A stretch of 59,826 nt of DNA from an uncultured Collinsella sp. (GCA_958452935.1 CAUDVX010000010.1:1-59826), one strand, 5' to 3'; positions 32,223-41,790 are shown, counted from the stretch's first letter. Notes: a model not told the origin generated them from the sequence alone. Program-made: numbers and translations.

Positions 32223-33797
32223 TTACAACTCGTACAGCGTGGTGAACTTGTCCTGCAGGTAGCTGCAGTAGTAACGGGCGTCAAAGTCCATGCCGCAGGC
32301 GCCCTTGATGAGCTCCGGCGCGTCCTTGGCGCGACCCCACTGCCAAATGTGCTCGCCCAGCCAGGCGCGGACGGGCGCCAGATCGCCGCTCGCGCAGGCA
32401 CCGGTAAGGTCGACACCGTCGCGGCACATGGCCGGCACGAACATGGCGTCGTAGGCGCTGCCCAGCGCATAGGTGGGGAAGTAGCCAAACGAGCCACCGC
32501 TCCAGTGCGTATCCTGCAGGCAGCCGTGCGTGTCGTCGGGAACGGGAATGCCCAGGTACTCGTCCATAAAGCGGTTCCAAAGCGCGGGGATATCCTTGGC
32601 CGTGGCCTCGCCGGCAAACAGCATGCGCTCGATCTCGTAGCGCACCATAACGTGCAGCGGATAGGTGAGCTCGTCCGCCTCAGTGCGGATCAACGACGGC
32701 TGCGCGATGTTCACGGCGCGGTAGAGCGTGTCCTCGTCCACGCTGCCGTAGACCTCGGGCGCGTGACGGCGCAGCACCTCGAGCAGCGGCCCCATAAAGG
32801 CGCGGCTGCGACCTACGGTGTTCTCGAAAAAGCGGCTCTGGCTCTCGTGGATGCCCATGGAAGTGCCGCCCTCCAGGCAGGTGCGCGCATAGGCAGGATT
32901 GACGCCCAGCTCGTACATGGCGTGTCCCGCCTCGTGGATGATGCTGTAGACGTTGGAGATACAGTCGTTCTCGTAGATGTGCGTCGCGATGCGCGCGTCG
33001 CCCACGGCAAAGCCCTCGCTAAACGGGTGCTCGGTAAAGGCAAGTGTGGTGTCGTCCAGGTCCAGGCCGACGAGCTTCATCAGGTCGAAGCTCATGGCTC
33101 GCTGGGCGGCCTCGGGCACGCGGGCGTGCAAGAAGTCGGCGTCGGGCTGTTGGCCGCGCTCGCCGATGGCGTGCACGAGCGGCACGACGGTGGCTTTGAC
33201 CTCGTCACAAAACGCGTCGAAGCTCTTGGCGGAAAGGCCGCGTTCGTACTGGTCGAGCCAAACGTCGTACGGGTCGCGCTTTGGGTCCATGAGCTCGGCC
33301 TGATGCTTAAGCTGGCCGACGATTCTATCCACATAGGGCTCAAAGCTCGCCCAGTCATTGGCCGTCTTGGCCTTGTGCCACACGGCGTCGGCCTCGCAGG
33401 TGAGCCTGGTCCAGGCCTCGGCCTCCTCGGTGGGAATGACGCTCGCTTCGCGCTGGTCGCGGCCGAGCACGCGGATCTCGTCGAGCAGCTGCGGGTTGTC
33501 GATCTTGCCGCCGGCGACGGTCTCGCGTGCCAGCGAGTGCACAAGTTCGACAGACTTTTCGCTGGTCAGGAGCTTATGGTGCTCGCCGGCAAGGGTGCCC
33601 ATGGCGTCGGCACGGGCGGCGGCACCGTTGGCGGGAGCAATGGTCGCGCCGTCAAACTCGGCAATCTTGAGCAGGTACTCGCGGGTCCACAGCTTGCCCT
33701 CGAGCTTGCGGAATTTTTTGACGGCCTTATCGACCTTCATGCCTTTGGGCGTCTTGTCCGCTGCGGGCTTGGCCTTCTTATCGAGTTTCTTTCCCAT
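32223..33797 (-). CDS. M32 family metallocarboxypeptidase (Taq-type)
   Basis: 524-aa zinc carboxypeptidase that trims residues from peptide C-termini, cytosolic (no signal peptide). The zinc motif is H288-EAG-H292 and the family signature HESQSRFFEN follows at about 317-326, providing the third ligand; TEHPFSEGF precedes it. The first 25 residues are Lys-rich and not part of the fold. The ATG at 33797 has AAGGATA upstream. Divergent from pheST, whose T-box leader starts about 130 bp away. Confidence 0.92.
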   Translation of the reverse strand: MGKKLDKKAKPAADKTPKGMKVDKAVKKFRKLEGKLWTREYLLKIAEFDGATIAPANGAAARADAMGTLAGEHHKLLTSEKSVELVHSLARETVAGGKIDNPQLLDEIRVLGRDQREASVIPTEEAEAWTRLTCEADAVWHKAKTANDWASFEPYVDRIVGQLKHQAELMDPKRDPYDVWLDQYERGLSAKSFDAFCDEVKATVVPLVHAIGERGQQPDADFLHARVPEAAQRAMSFDLMKLVGLDLDDTTLAFTEHPFSEGFAVGDARIATHIYENDCISNVYSIIHEAGHAMYELGVNPAYARTCLEGGTSMGIHESQSRFFENTVGRSRAFMGPLLEVLRRHAPEVYGSVDEDTLYRAVNIAQPSLIRTEADELTYPLHVMVRYEIERMLFAGEATAKDIPALWNRFMDEYLGIPVPDDTHGCLQDTHWSGGSFGYFPTYALGSAYDAMFVPAMCRDGVDLTGACASGDLAPVRAWLGEHIWQWGRAKDAPELIKGACGMDFDARYYCSYLQDKFTTLYEL

Positions 33798-33930
33798 ACC
33801 TATATCCTTGATCTCGCAGACCGGACGCCTCGGGTGGGCGCGCGGCCAGTTTGCACAGCTACCTGTCTTGTACCCAGCACGAACAAAACGGAACGCGGCG
33901 ATACGCCCACACAATGTGGTATCCTGTAGC

Positions 33931-34220
33931 CCAATGCGTTGACGGAGAGGGTTTTGCCCGCCGCGTCGCCGGCAAGAGAGGGAAGGTCATGGGCTGTAAG
34001 CCTTCCTGCGGTGGCAAGGGCCAAGCGTTCACTCCCGAGCAGCGACCTCAACGGGCACGCGGCCGGCGGCGGCGATGTCCCCAGTAGGGAAGCCGTGAGC
34101 CTCGCGACAAGGGGCAAAGAGTGGGCGCGGCGGGCCAGACATCCGCCGGGTCAAACAAGGTGGTACCGCGGAATTCAACCGTCCTTGGGCAATGCACATG
34201 CCCGAGGGCGGTTTTTTGTT
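33931..34220 (+). promoter_or_regulatory. T-box riboswitch of pheST
   Basis: A leader RNA that senses uncharged tRNA-Phe. The T-box core AAGGTGGTACCGCGG (34157-34171) is followed by a 15-bp terminator stem (34177-34191/34199-34213) and TTTTTT; the core can pair with the terminator's upstream region as antiterminator. Stem I sequences (GGAGAGGG, AGAGAGGG, CTGTAAG) precede a purine-flanked TTC at 34028-34030 (GCGTTCACT), the expected Phe specifier codon. The exact 5' end is approximate; a -10-like TATCCT sits near 33920. Confidence 0.9.
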
Positions 34221-34303
34221 ACCGAACCGGGCCGCGTTTTCGCAACGTCAGACGGCGGCAGCCGCCTCGGCAAGCGGGGAGCGCGAGAGACGAAAGGGAA
34301 GAC

Positions 34304-35380
34304 ATGAGTCTGATTGATGATCTGGTCAAACTCGAGGAAGAGGCCAAGGAGCTTGTCGCAGGCGCCGACGACGCCGCAAAGCTCGAGGCCGCGCGCGTTG
34401 AGCTGCTCGGCCGCAAGGGCCGCATCACCGGCCTGATGCGCATGATGGGCAAGCTCGCCCCCGAGGATCGTCCCGTGATGGGCAAGCGCGCCAACGAGAT
34501 GCGCCAGCTGATCGAGGGCATGCTCGACGAGCGCACCACCGAGATGAAGGCCGCCGCCCTCAAGCACGCACTCGAGCACGAGGCCGTCGACATCACGCTA
34601 CCGGGTATCCGTCCGCAGATCGGCCACCAGCACCTGATCAAGCAGATCGTCGAGGAGGCCGAGGACATCTTCTGCGGCATCGGCTACACCGTCGAGTCTG
34701 GCCCCATGGTCGACACCTCCTATTACAACTTCACCGCGCTCAACGCCCCCATGGATCACCCGAGCCGCTCGGCCCGCGATACCTTCTACGTGGTCGACAA
34801 CAACCCCGGCAGCGTCGCGCACCCCGAGGCTCACGCCCACGGCGAGTCCGATGTGCTGCTGCGCACCCAGACCTCGGGCGTGCAGATCCACACCATGGAG
34901 TCGCAAAAGCCGCCCATCTACATGATCTGCCCGGGCACCGTCTATCGTCCCGACACGGCCGACGCCTGCCATCTGCCGCAGTTCAACCAGATCGAGGGCC
35001 TGGTTGTCGACGAGGGCATCACCTTTGGCGATCTTAAGGGCACGCTCGACTACTTTGTTAAGTGCATGTTTGGCGAGGATCGCAAGACGCGTTACCGCCC
35101 GCACTTCTTCCCCTTCACCGAGCCTTCCTGCGAGGTGGACGTGAGCTGCCACGTGTGCGGCGGCAAGGGCTGCAACTTCTGCAAGCACAGCGGCTGGATC
35201 GAGATCCTGGGCTGCGGCATGGTCGACCCCAACGTCCTGATCAACTGCGGCATCGACCCCGAGAAGTACACCGGCTTCGCCTTTGGCATTGGCGCCGAGC
35301 GCGTCGCGGCCCTGCGCTACGACCTGCCCGATCTGCGCACGTTGATGACTGGTGACATGAGGTTCTTGAACCAGTTCTAG
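34304..35380 (+). CDS. pheS: Phenylalanine-tRNA ligase alpha subunit
   Basis: Catalytic alpha subunit (358 aa) of the alpha2beta2 phenylalanyl-tRNA synthetase. It has an N-terminal coiled coil (residues 1-90), then class II motif 1 region (HPxx: RPQIGHQHLIKQIVEEAEDIF), motif 2 (VYRPDTADACHLPQFNQIEGLVVD) and motif 3 (GFAFGIGAERVAALRY). The insert CHVCGGKGCNFCKHSGW is a zinc-ribbon-like cysteine cluster also found in other PheS proteins. The ATG at 34304 follows AAAGGGAAG. Controlled by the T-box leader. Confidence 0.97.
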   Translation: MSLIDDLVKLEEEAKELVAGADDAAKLEAARVELLGRKGRITGLMRMMGKLAPEDRPVMGKRANEMRQLIEGMLDERTTEMKAAALKHALEHEAVDITLPGIRPQIGHQHLIKQIVEEAEDIFCGIGYTVESGPMVDTSYYNFTALNAPMDHPSRSARDTFYVVDNNPGSVAHPEAHAHGESDVLLRTQTSGVQIHTMESQKPPIYMICPGTVYRPDTADACHLPQFNQIEGLVVDEGITFGDLKGTLDYFVKCMFGEDRKTRYRPHFFPFTEPSCEVDVSCHVCGGKGCNFCKHSGWIEILGCGMVDPNVLINCGIDPEKYTGFAFGIGAERVAALRYDLPDLRTLMTGDMRFLNQF

Positions 35381-35443
35381 AACGCTTTCTTCTTAGTTGC
35401 AGTTTCCGGCTCAAAGCCGCATTTATGAAAGGAGACCAGTTAG

Positions 35444-37897
35444 ATGCGCGTTTCTTACGACTGGCTCAAGACCATGATCGATATTCCGGAGGATCCTAAG
35501 ACCCTTTCGGACGAATATATCCGTACCGGCACCGAGGTCGAGGCAATCGACACCGTGGGCGAGTCCTTCGACCACGTGGTGACCGCCAAGGTGCTCACCA
35601 AGACCCCGCACCCCGATAGCGACCACATGTATGTGTGCTCGGTCGATGTGGGCGACAAGAATCTCGACGCCGACGGCAACTCCGCTCCGCTGCAGATCGT
35701 CTGCGGCGCGCAGAACTTTGAGGCCGGCGACCACATCGTCACGGCCATGATCGGTGCTGTGCTTCCCGGCGACGTCAAGATCAAGAAGAGCAAGCTTCGC
35801 GGCGTCGTGTCCATGGGCATGAACTGCTCTGCGCGCGAGCTCGGCCTGGGCGGCGACCACTCCGGCATCATGATTCTGCCCGAGGATACGCCTTGCGGCA
35901 TGCCGTTTGCCGAGTACGTGGGCTCGAGCGACACCGTGCTCGACTGCGAGATCACGCCCAACCGTCCCGACTGCCTGTCCATGATCGGCATGGCCCGCGA
36001 GACCGGTGCCATCTTCGACCGCGATTTCCACGTTGAGCTGCCCGCCATCAAGGCCGAGACCGGCCGCGCGACCGACGACGAGCTTTCGGTCGAGATTGCC
36101 GACGAAGGCCTGTGCGACCGCTACGTCGCCCGCATCGTGCGCAACGTGAAGGTCGGCCCCTCGCCTGACTGGATGGTCAAGCGCCTCAACGCCTTGGGCG
36201 TGCGTCCGCACAACAACATCGTCGACATCACCAACTACGTGATGATGCTTACCGGTCAGCCGCTGCACGCCTTTGACCTGGACACCTTTGCCGAGCGCGA
36301 GGGCAGGCGTTGCGTGGTGGTTCGCGCCGCCCAGCAGGATGAGAAGTTCACGACGCTCGACGGCGAGGAACGCACGCTTGACGCCGGCATGGGCCTTATC
36401 ACCGACGGCGAGCGTCCCGTGGCGCTGGCCGGCGTCATGGGCGGCATGGATTCCGAGATCGAGGACGATACCGTCGATGTGATGGTCGAGAGCGCCTGCT
36501 TCAACGCCGGTCGCACCTCGCACACCAGCCGTGATCTGTCGCTGATCTCCGACGCCTCCATTCGCTTTGAGCGCCAGGTCGATGAGACCGGCTGCGTGGA
36601 TGTCGCCAACGTTACCTGCGCGCTCATCGAGGAGATCGCCGGCGGCGAGGTCGCTCCCGGCTACGTCGACGTTTTCCCCGCGCCCAAAACCATCGACAGC
36701 ATTAAGCTGCGCCTGGCCCGCGTGCATGCCATCTGCGGCGCCGACATCGAGCCCGACTTTATCGAGCGTTCGCTCACTCGCCTGGGCTGCACCGTCGAGC
36801 GCGACGGCGAGGACTTTATGGTCACTCCGCCGAGCTTCCGCCCCGACCTGCCGCGCGAGATCGATCTGATCGAGGAGGTCCTGCGCCTGTGGGGCATGGG
36901 CCGTGTGACGGCGACCATCCCGGCTGCCAAGAACCACATCGGCGGCCTGACCCGCGAGCAGAAGCTCACCCGCAAGGTCGGCGAGATCCTGCGCGCCTGT
37001 GGCCTCAACGAGACCACGACTTTTGGCTTTGCCGCCCCGGGCGACCTGGAGAAGATCGGTATGTCCACCGAGGGCCGCGGTTGCCCCGTGGTGCTCATGA
37101 ACCCGCTGGTGGCCGAGCAGACCGAGATGCGCCGCTCGCTGCTGCCGGGCCTGCTGCAATCCGTGGCCTATAACGAGGCCCACGGCACGCCCAACGTGCA
37201 TCTGTACGAGGTCGGCAGCCTGTTCCACGGTCGCGAGAACGCCAGCCTGCCCAAGGAGACCAAGTCCGTGGCGGGTGTGCTCTCGGGCCAGTGGAGCGAG
37301 CAGTCTTGGAGCATGAAGTACCGCAAGCTGCGCTTCTTCTTTGGTAAGGGCATTGTCGAGGAACTGCTCGCCCAGCTGCGCATCGAGAAGGTTCGCTTCC
37401 GTCCCGTCGAGGGCGAGGGCTACGCTTTCTTGCAGCCGGGTCGTGCGGCCGAGGTTCTGTCCGGCGGCACCGTGCTGGGCTGGGTCGGCGAGATTCACCC
37501 CAAGGCGCGCGAGGCGATGGGCATCGATGAGGTCGTCGTTGCCTTTGAGCTCGATCTGGACAAGCTGATCAAGGGTGCCCGCAACCAGGAGAACTACCGC
37601 GAGTTCTCGCAGTACCCGGCTGTTGAGCACGACCTTGCTATCGTGGTCGATAACTCCGTGACCTGCGAGGATCTTGAGCGCCGTATTACCAGCGCCGGCG
37701 GCAAGCTGCTCGAGGGCGTGCGCCTGTTCGACGTCTACCGTGATCCGGTCCGCGTGGGTGTGGGCAAGAAGTCCATGGCCTTTGCGCTTACGTATCGCTC
37801 CGACGACCACACGCTCACCAGCGAAGAGGTCGAGAAAGCGCACCAGAAGATCGTCACCAAGGTGTGCAAGGGCGTAAACGGCGAGGTCCGCGGCTAG
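35444..37897 (+). CDS. pheT: Phenylalanine-tRNA ligase beta subunit
   Basis: 817-aa beta subunit. Domains in order: N-terminal B1 with tRNA-binding OB fold (about 40-150), B3/B4 editing domain (ITPNRPDCLSMIGMARE to about 470), catalytic-like core, and C-terminal FDX-ACB anticodon-binding domain (SQYPAVEHDLAIVVD to the end, KVCKGVNGEVRG). AAAGGAG precedes the ATG, 63 bp after pheS, so the two form one T-box-regulated transcript. Confidence 0.97.
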   Translation: MRVSYDWLKTMIDIPEDPKTLSDEYIRTGTEVEAIDTVGESFDHVVTAKVLTKTPHPDSDHMYVCSVDVGDKNLDADGNSAPLQIVCGAQNFEAGDHIVTAMIGAVLPGDVKIKKSKLRGVVSMGMNCSARELGLGGDHSGIMILPEDTPCGMPFAEYVGSSDTVLDCEITPNRPDCLSMIGMARETGAIFDRDFHVELPAIKAETGRATDDELSVEIADEGLCDRYVARIVRNVKVGPSPDWMVKRLNALGVRPHNNIVDITNYVMMLTGQPLHAFDLDTFAEREGRRCVVVRAAQQDEKFTTLDGEERTLDAGMGLITDGERPVALAGVMGGMDSEIEDDTVDVMVESACFNAGRTSHTSRDLSLISDASIRFERQVDETGCVDVANVTCALIEEIAGGEVAPGYVDVFPAPKTIDSIKLRLARVHAICGADIEPDFIERSLTRLGCTVERDGEDFMVTPPSFRPDLPREIDLIEEVLRLWGMGRVTATIPAAKNHIGGLTREQKLTRKVGEILRACGLNETTTFGFAAPGDLEKIGMSTEGRGCPVVLMNPLVAEQTEMRRSLLPGLLQSVAYNEAHGTPNVHLYEVGSLFHGRENASLPKETKSVAGVLSGQWSEQSWSMKYRKLRFFFGKGIVEELLAQLRIEKVRFRPVEGEGYAFLQPGRAAEVLSGGTVLGWVGEIHPKAREAMGIDEVVVAFELDLDKLIKGARNQENYREFSQYPAVEHDLAIVVDNSVTCEDLERRITSAGGKLLEGVRLFDVYRDPVRVGVGKKSMAFALTYRSDDHTLTSEEVEKAHQKIVTKVCKGVNGEVRG

Positions 37898-38021
37898 GGC
37901 TTGCTCTGGGGGCGTAGGGCCTGATGGCGGTTGCTGTGGGCTCTGCGTGACCGCGGTGTTCGGAATAAGGCACCGTTGAGCCTGCATATATGACACGCGC
38001 ATTACATAACGGCGTGCTGCT

Positions 38022-38050
38022 TTGTCGGCAGCGCGCCGTTTTGCTATGAT
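38022..38050 (+). promoter_or_regulatory. Promoter of the nickel/cobalt ECF operon
   Basis: TTGTCG (38022-38027), 17-bp spacer, TATGAT (38045-38050): a good sigma-70-type promoter 96 bp before the first gene. The NikR-like inverted repeat begins 10 bp downstream. Confidence 0.65.
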
Positions 38051-38060
38051 AGCCCGCGGC

Positions 38061-38088
38061 GTGTTACGAATCTGACAATGCGTAACAC
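38061..38088. promoter_or_regulatory. NikR-like operator
   Basis: GTGTTAC (38061-38067), 14-bp spacer, GTAACAC (38082-38088). This perfect inverted repeat lies just downstream of the promoter at 38022-38050, the position of a repressor site. The half-sites and spacing match what I recall for the NikR nickel repressor in some deltaproteobacteria (GTGTTAC-N13/14-GTAACAC). No nikR gene is in the window. Confidence 0.6.
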
Positions 38089-38145
38089 TGACAAGGTGAT
38101 TTAAGCGGCGTTGCAATTCTGTGCGCCGACAACCGGGAGGCGTAC

Positions 38146-39231
38146 ATGCACATTCCAGATAATTATCTGTCTCCGCAGACCGATGCTGTCATGGCGGTGG
38201 CAATGGTGCCCGTTTGGGTCCACTGCATCAAGAAGGTGCGCGCCACGCTCGATCGCGAGCACATGGCTTTCCTGGGCATCTGCGCCGCTTTTTCCTTCTT
38301 GCTCATGATGTTTAACGTTCCGCTGCCCGGCGGCACCACAGGCCACGCCGTCGGCGGCGCACTCATCGCGCTGCTGCTGGGCCCCGAGGCCGCGGCTATC
38401 GCTGTCTCGGTCGCGCTGGCGCTGCAGGCGCTGCTGTTTGGCGACGGCGGCATCCTGTCCTTTGGCGCCAACTGCTTTAACATGGCCTTCGTGCTGCCGT
38501 TTGTTGCCGCCATGGTATTCCGCGCGCTCAACAGCCGCCTGCACGACAAGAGCTGGGGCACCTCGGTTTCTGCCATCGTGAGCGGCTGGGTTGGCTTGTG
38601 CGTGGCTGCCCTGTGCGCTGCCATCGAGTTTGGCATTCAGCCGATGCTCTTCACCAACGCCTCGGGTGCTCCGCTGTACTGCCCCTTCCCGCTGTCTGTT
38701 TCCATTCCGGCCATGCTGATCCCGCATATGCTGGTAGCCGGTGTCGTCGAGGGCGTGGCGACGGCCGCAATCTACGGTTTCATTAAGAAGACGGCGCCGA
38801 GCGTTATCGTCGGGCCCGAGGCCGTCGACGGCCAGCTTGCTGCCGAGGGCGCTGCTGCCAAGAAGACCTCGCTGGTTCCCACGCTCATCCTGGTCGCTGT
38901 GCTCGTGGTGGCTACGCCGCTGGGTTTGCTTGCTACCGGTGACGCCTGGGGTGAGTGGAACGCCGAGGGCGCTGCAACTGCCGTCCAGGAGGCCGGCGAC
39001 GACAGCCTGCAGGCTTCGGTCGGCCTCGACGCTCCGACGTTTGCCGATACACTGCCCACGGGCGATTATCTTCAGGCCTATTCCGAGGAGCAGGGCCTTG
39101 GCTTTGCCGGCCAGGCCGCGATGTATATTCTTTCGGGCGTGATTGGCGTGGCGGTGCTTACCATTGCATTCCGCCTGGTCTCGCTGACGGTCAAGGAAAG
39201 CGGTGCTCATGGCAATAGCCGAGCTGCCTAG
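38146..39231 (+). CDS. ECF transporter substrate-binding protein for Ni2+/Co2+ (NikM/CbiM with C-terminal NikN-like part)
   Basis: 361-aa integral membrane S-component. The N-terminal MHIPDNYLSPQTDA carries the metal-binding Met1-His2 of the CbiM/NikM family; the next seven hydrophobic segments match its core, with LPGGTTGHAVGG and FGDGGILSFGANCFNMAF as signature loops. From about residue 240 there is an extra part: one transmembrane helix, a polar loop, and a second helix near the C-terminus, which has the layout of CbiN/NikN fused in frame. A NikR-like site upstream points to nickel rather than cobalt. GGGAGG precedes the ATG. Confidence 0.87.
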   Translation: MHIPDNYLSPQTDAVMAVAMVPVWVHCIKKVRATLDREHMAFLGICAAFSFLLMMFNVPLPGGTTGHAVGGALIALLLGPEAAAIAVSVALALQALLFGDGGILSFGANCFNMAFVLPFVAAMVFRALNSRLHDKSWGTSVSAIVSGWVGLCVAALCAAIEFGIQPMLFTNASGAPLYCPFPLSVSIPAMLIPHMLVAGVVEGVATAAIYGFIKKTAPSVIVGPEAVDGQLAAEGAAAKKTSLVPTLILVAVLVVATPLGLLATGDAWGEWNAEGAATAVQEAGDDSLQASVGLDAPTFADTLPTGDYLQAYSEEQGLGFAGQAAMYILSGVIGVAVLTIAFRLVSLTVKESGAHGNSRAA

Positions 39232-40045
39232 CTGGCTTGCGGCCGAGGAGCGATATGAGCCCGTGGGGGCTCGGCATCGTGTGATGCAAAAGAATGTCCT
39301 GCACCTGGCGAGCCTGCTTGAGCGGGTTCGCCTGGGTGGAGGCGCGCACGAGGGCGGGTCGATGATCGACCGCGCCCTTTCTTGCGTTTCGGCTCCGGTG
39401 CGCCTGGTGGGGATGTTCGTTTGCGTCCTGTGCGTGTGTCTGACGCAGAGCCCGCTGTACCTCATGTTGATGGCGGCTATCGCGCTGGTGCTCGTTGCTG
39501 TGCGCCCTGTACGCGGGCTGCGGGCAACCTTTGTGCCGGCGCTTGGCGCTGCGGGGCTCGCGGTGGTCCTGGCACTGCCCGCCTTGCTGCTGGACGCTTC
39601 TGCCGCGGGCGCCATGCTCAAGATTGCACTCAAGACGTTCATTAACGTGTCGCTCGTGCTGGGCGTTTCGTGGACGCTCACCTGGAGCCGCATGTCGGCG
39701 GCGCTCAAGACGTTGCATCTACCCGACGAAGTTATCTTTACGTTTGATATGGCGCTCAAGCATATCGAGGTGCTGGGACGCACGGCGCACGATCTGTGTG
39801 AATCGGTCATGCTGCGCAGCGTTGGCCGTGCGCCTGCGGGTTTTTCGCGCACCGACTCGCTGGCGGGTATCATGGGCATGACCTTTATCAAGGCGATGGA
39901 ATGCAGCCGCGCGATGGACGAGGCCATGCTCTGCCGCGGCTTTGCCGGTGTGTATCCGGCTCCCGCGCGCGCCGGGTTTGGCTGGCGCGATGCGGTCTAT
40001 GCGGCCGGCGTGGCGCTGCTGGCAGTGTTGTGCGCCGTGCTGTAG
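39209..40045 (+). CDS. ECF transporter transmembrane protein (EcfT/CbiQ family)
   Basis: 278-aa energy-coupling transmembrane subunit linking the S-component to the ATPase. It has several hydrophobic helices (LVGMFVCVLCVCLTQSPLY onward) and the coupling-helix motif region with SRAMDEAMLCRGF, the usual EcfT Ala-Arg-Gly signature. The ATG at 39209 lies inside the previous gene (23-bp overlap) with AAGGAAAG at the right distance, implying translational coupling. Confidence 0.87.
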   Translation: MAIAELPSWLAAEERYEPVGARHRVMQKNVLHLASLLERVRLGGGAHEGGSMIDRALSCVSAPVRLVGMFVCVLCVCLTQSPLYLMLMAAIALVLVAVRPVRGLRATFVPALGAAGLAVVLALPALLLDASAAGAMLKIALKTFINVSLVLGVSWTLTWSRMSAALKTLHLPDEVIFTFDMALKHIEVLGRTAHDLCESVMLRSVGRAPAGFSRTDSLAGIMGMTFIKAMECSRAMDEAMLCRGFAGVYPAPARAGFGWRDAVYAAGVALLAVLCAVL

Positions 40046-40073
40046 GCGCTGCTGGTTCCGGCTGGGGATGCAA

Positions 40074-40862
40074 ATGGGGAAGGGCGACGTTTTGGCAAAC
40101 GATACAAATGGCGCGATGGGCGCGAGCGGTTCTGCTAACACCGAGGCCACGCCGCTCATCGAGCTGCGCGACGTAGTGTTCTCCTATGCGGGACATACGG
40201 TTGTCGATGGCGTGTCGCTGCAGGTCGATCGTGGCGAACTCGTTGCCCTGCTCGGTCCCAACGGCTGCGGTAAGACGACGATTATGCGCCTTATTAACGG
40301 CCTTGAACTCGCGGACGCAGGGGCATACCTGTTTGACGGGCATGTGATCGATGCGGCGTTTCTAAAGGATTCCGCGGCCGCTCAGCGTTTTCATCAGCGC
40401 GTTGGCTTTGTGTTCCAGAATGCCGACGCGCAGCTGTTCTGCGCCACGGTGGGCGAGGAGGTCGCTTTTGGTCCCGCGCAGATGGGGCTGCCGACGGGCG
40501 AGCTCGAGCGCCGCGTCCGCGATGCCATGGGGCTGTTCCAGGTTGCCGACCTTGCCGACGCCTCTCCCTATCAGCTCTCGGGTGGGCAAAAGAAGTGCGT
40601 TGCGCTGGCTGCGGTGGTGTCGATGAACCCGGATATCTTGGTTCTCGACGAGCCTACCAATGGGCTCGACGAGGATTCATGCGACATTGTGGTCAACTTC
40701 TTGCTGGCCTACGTCGCGGCGGGTAAGACGGTCTTGATGAGCACACATCACCAAGATTTGGTGCGCCGCCTGGGGGCCCGTGCAATCTATATCGATCGAT
40801 ATCACCATGTGGTCGAGGCGCCTTCGCCGTCGTATGGAACCGAAAGCGGTGCTACGGACTAG
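40074..40862 (+). CDS. ECF transporter ATPase (EcfA/CbiO/NikO)
   Basis: 262-aa ABC ATPase powering metal uptake. Walker A GPNGCGKTT, Q-loop VFQNADAQLF, signature LSGGQKK, Walker B ILVLDEPTNGLD and switch histidine in MSTHHQD are all intact. The start is uncertain: ATG at 40068 or 40074, or TTG further in; GGGG at 40064-40067 fits 40074. Only one ATPase gene is present, so a homodimer is expected, as in other CbiMNQO/NikMNQO systems. Confidence 0.9.
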   Translation: MGKGDVLANDTNGAMGASGSANTEATPLIELRDVVFSYAGHTVVDGVSLQVDRGELVALLGPNGCGKTTIMRLINGLELADAGAYLFDGHVIDAAFLKDSAAAQRFHQRVGFVFQNADAQLFCATVGEEVAFGPAQMGLPTGELERRVRDAMGLFQVADLADASPYQLSGGQKKCVALAAVVSMNPDILVLDEPTNGLDEDSCDIVVNFLLAYVAAGKTVLMSTHHQDLVRRLGARAIYIDRYHHVVEAPSPSYGTESGATD

Positions 40863-40941
40863 TTGCTGCGTAGAGCGTGCGTAGCCGCCCGCGCGGCTTT
40901 GCCGTGATGGTATAGTTATCCAGGTTTTTATGGGGGTGGCT

Positions 40942-41790
40942 ATGCCAAGCTGGAACATTCATATCGCTCAGACGGAGCGTTTGCTGGAGCGCACCGGTGC
41001 GCTTGCCAAGAGCGTGCGCGACCGCAATGCCTTTTTGTTTGGCTGCGTGGTTCCGGATATCTTCGTGGGCTATATGGTCCCTGGCATCGCCGATCCCATC
41101 CCGTACCGCATTACGCACTTTGCCAAGCCTGAGCCCATCCCTAAGCCTCGTGAGCATGAGTTCTGGGATACCTATGTGGCACCGTTGCTTAAAAGTTCGC
41201 CCACCGGTGCGCCGGCCGCGGCGACCTCGATTATCGAGGAACGCGAGCGGCTGAACCGCGTGCACTATCCCCAGCGCTACAAGGATGCCGAGCCGGTTGC
41301 CGGTCCCGGCGCCTGTGAGTTCTCGCTTGCGTCCGAAGATGTGGCGCAGTCGCTGCTCGATTTAACACTGGGCGTCTGGTCGCATCTGGTGGCCGACACG
41401 GTTTGGAATACGCGTGTGAATCAGTACCTGGAGGCGCATGACGGCAAGCCGTGTGAGGAGTTCCGCATTAAAAAGCAAGGCGACTTTGACTGGTTTGGCA
41501 AGACGCTGGGCATTGTTTCCATCCCGCGTGCGACCGATCGCCTGTATACCGCTGCGACGCGTTTTGGGCAGTATCCCATCCATAAGGAGTATGTGCTCAA
41601 GACCATCGGCGTCATGCACGAGATCGTGCGCGAAAACCCCGGCGAGCCCGATCATCCGCCGTATCGCCTGCTAACCGAGAAGTTCTTCGACGCAACGTTT
41701 ACCGAGGTCATCGAGCTGACCGAGGCGGGATTTGCGGCTCGCGTTGCTGCTTCTGACGTTCCCGCAGTCCCTCTGATCGCTAGCTGCTAG
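40942..41790 (+). CDS. Zinc-dependent phospholipase C-like protein
   Basis: 282-aa protein resembling the zinc-dependent phospholipase C family. Probable metal ligands are His near the N-terminus (MPSWNIHIAQTERLL), Asp in GCVVPDIFVGY, and the helix LTLGVWSHLVADTVWN with His and Asp. No signal peptide is visible, so it may act in the cytosol, unlike secreted clostridial phospholipases. GGGGGTGG selects the ATG at 40942. Its stop codon overlaps the convergent next gene's stop by 4 bp (CTAG). Substrate is unknown. Confidence 0.65.
   Translation: MPSWNIHIAQTERLLERTGALAKSVRDRNAFLFGCVVPDIFVGYMVPGIADPIPYRITHFAKPEPIPKPREHEFWDTYVAPLLKSSPTGAPAAATSIIEERERLNRVHYPQRYKDAEPVAGPGACEFSLASEDVAQSLLDLTLGVWSHLVADTVWNTRVNQYLEAHDGKPCEEFRIKKQGDFDWFGKTLGIVSIPRATDRLYTAATRFGQYPIHKEYVLKTIGVMHEIVRENPGEPDHPPYRLLTEKFFDATFTEVIELTEAGFAARVAASDVPAVPLIASC

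Noticed and set aside
33938..34307. Small gene in the pheS leader
   Set aside because: The open frame coincides with the T-box stem I to terminator region; the RNA structure accounts for the sequence.
37898..38145. Cobalamin riboswitch before the metal transporter
   Set aside because: No B12-box-like sequence is found; a promoter plus a NikR-like inverted repeat explains the region better.
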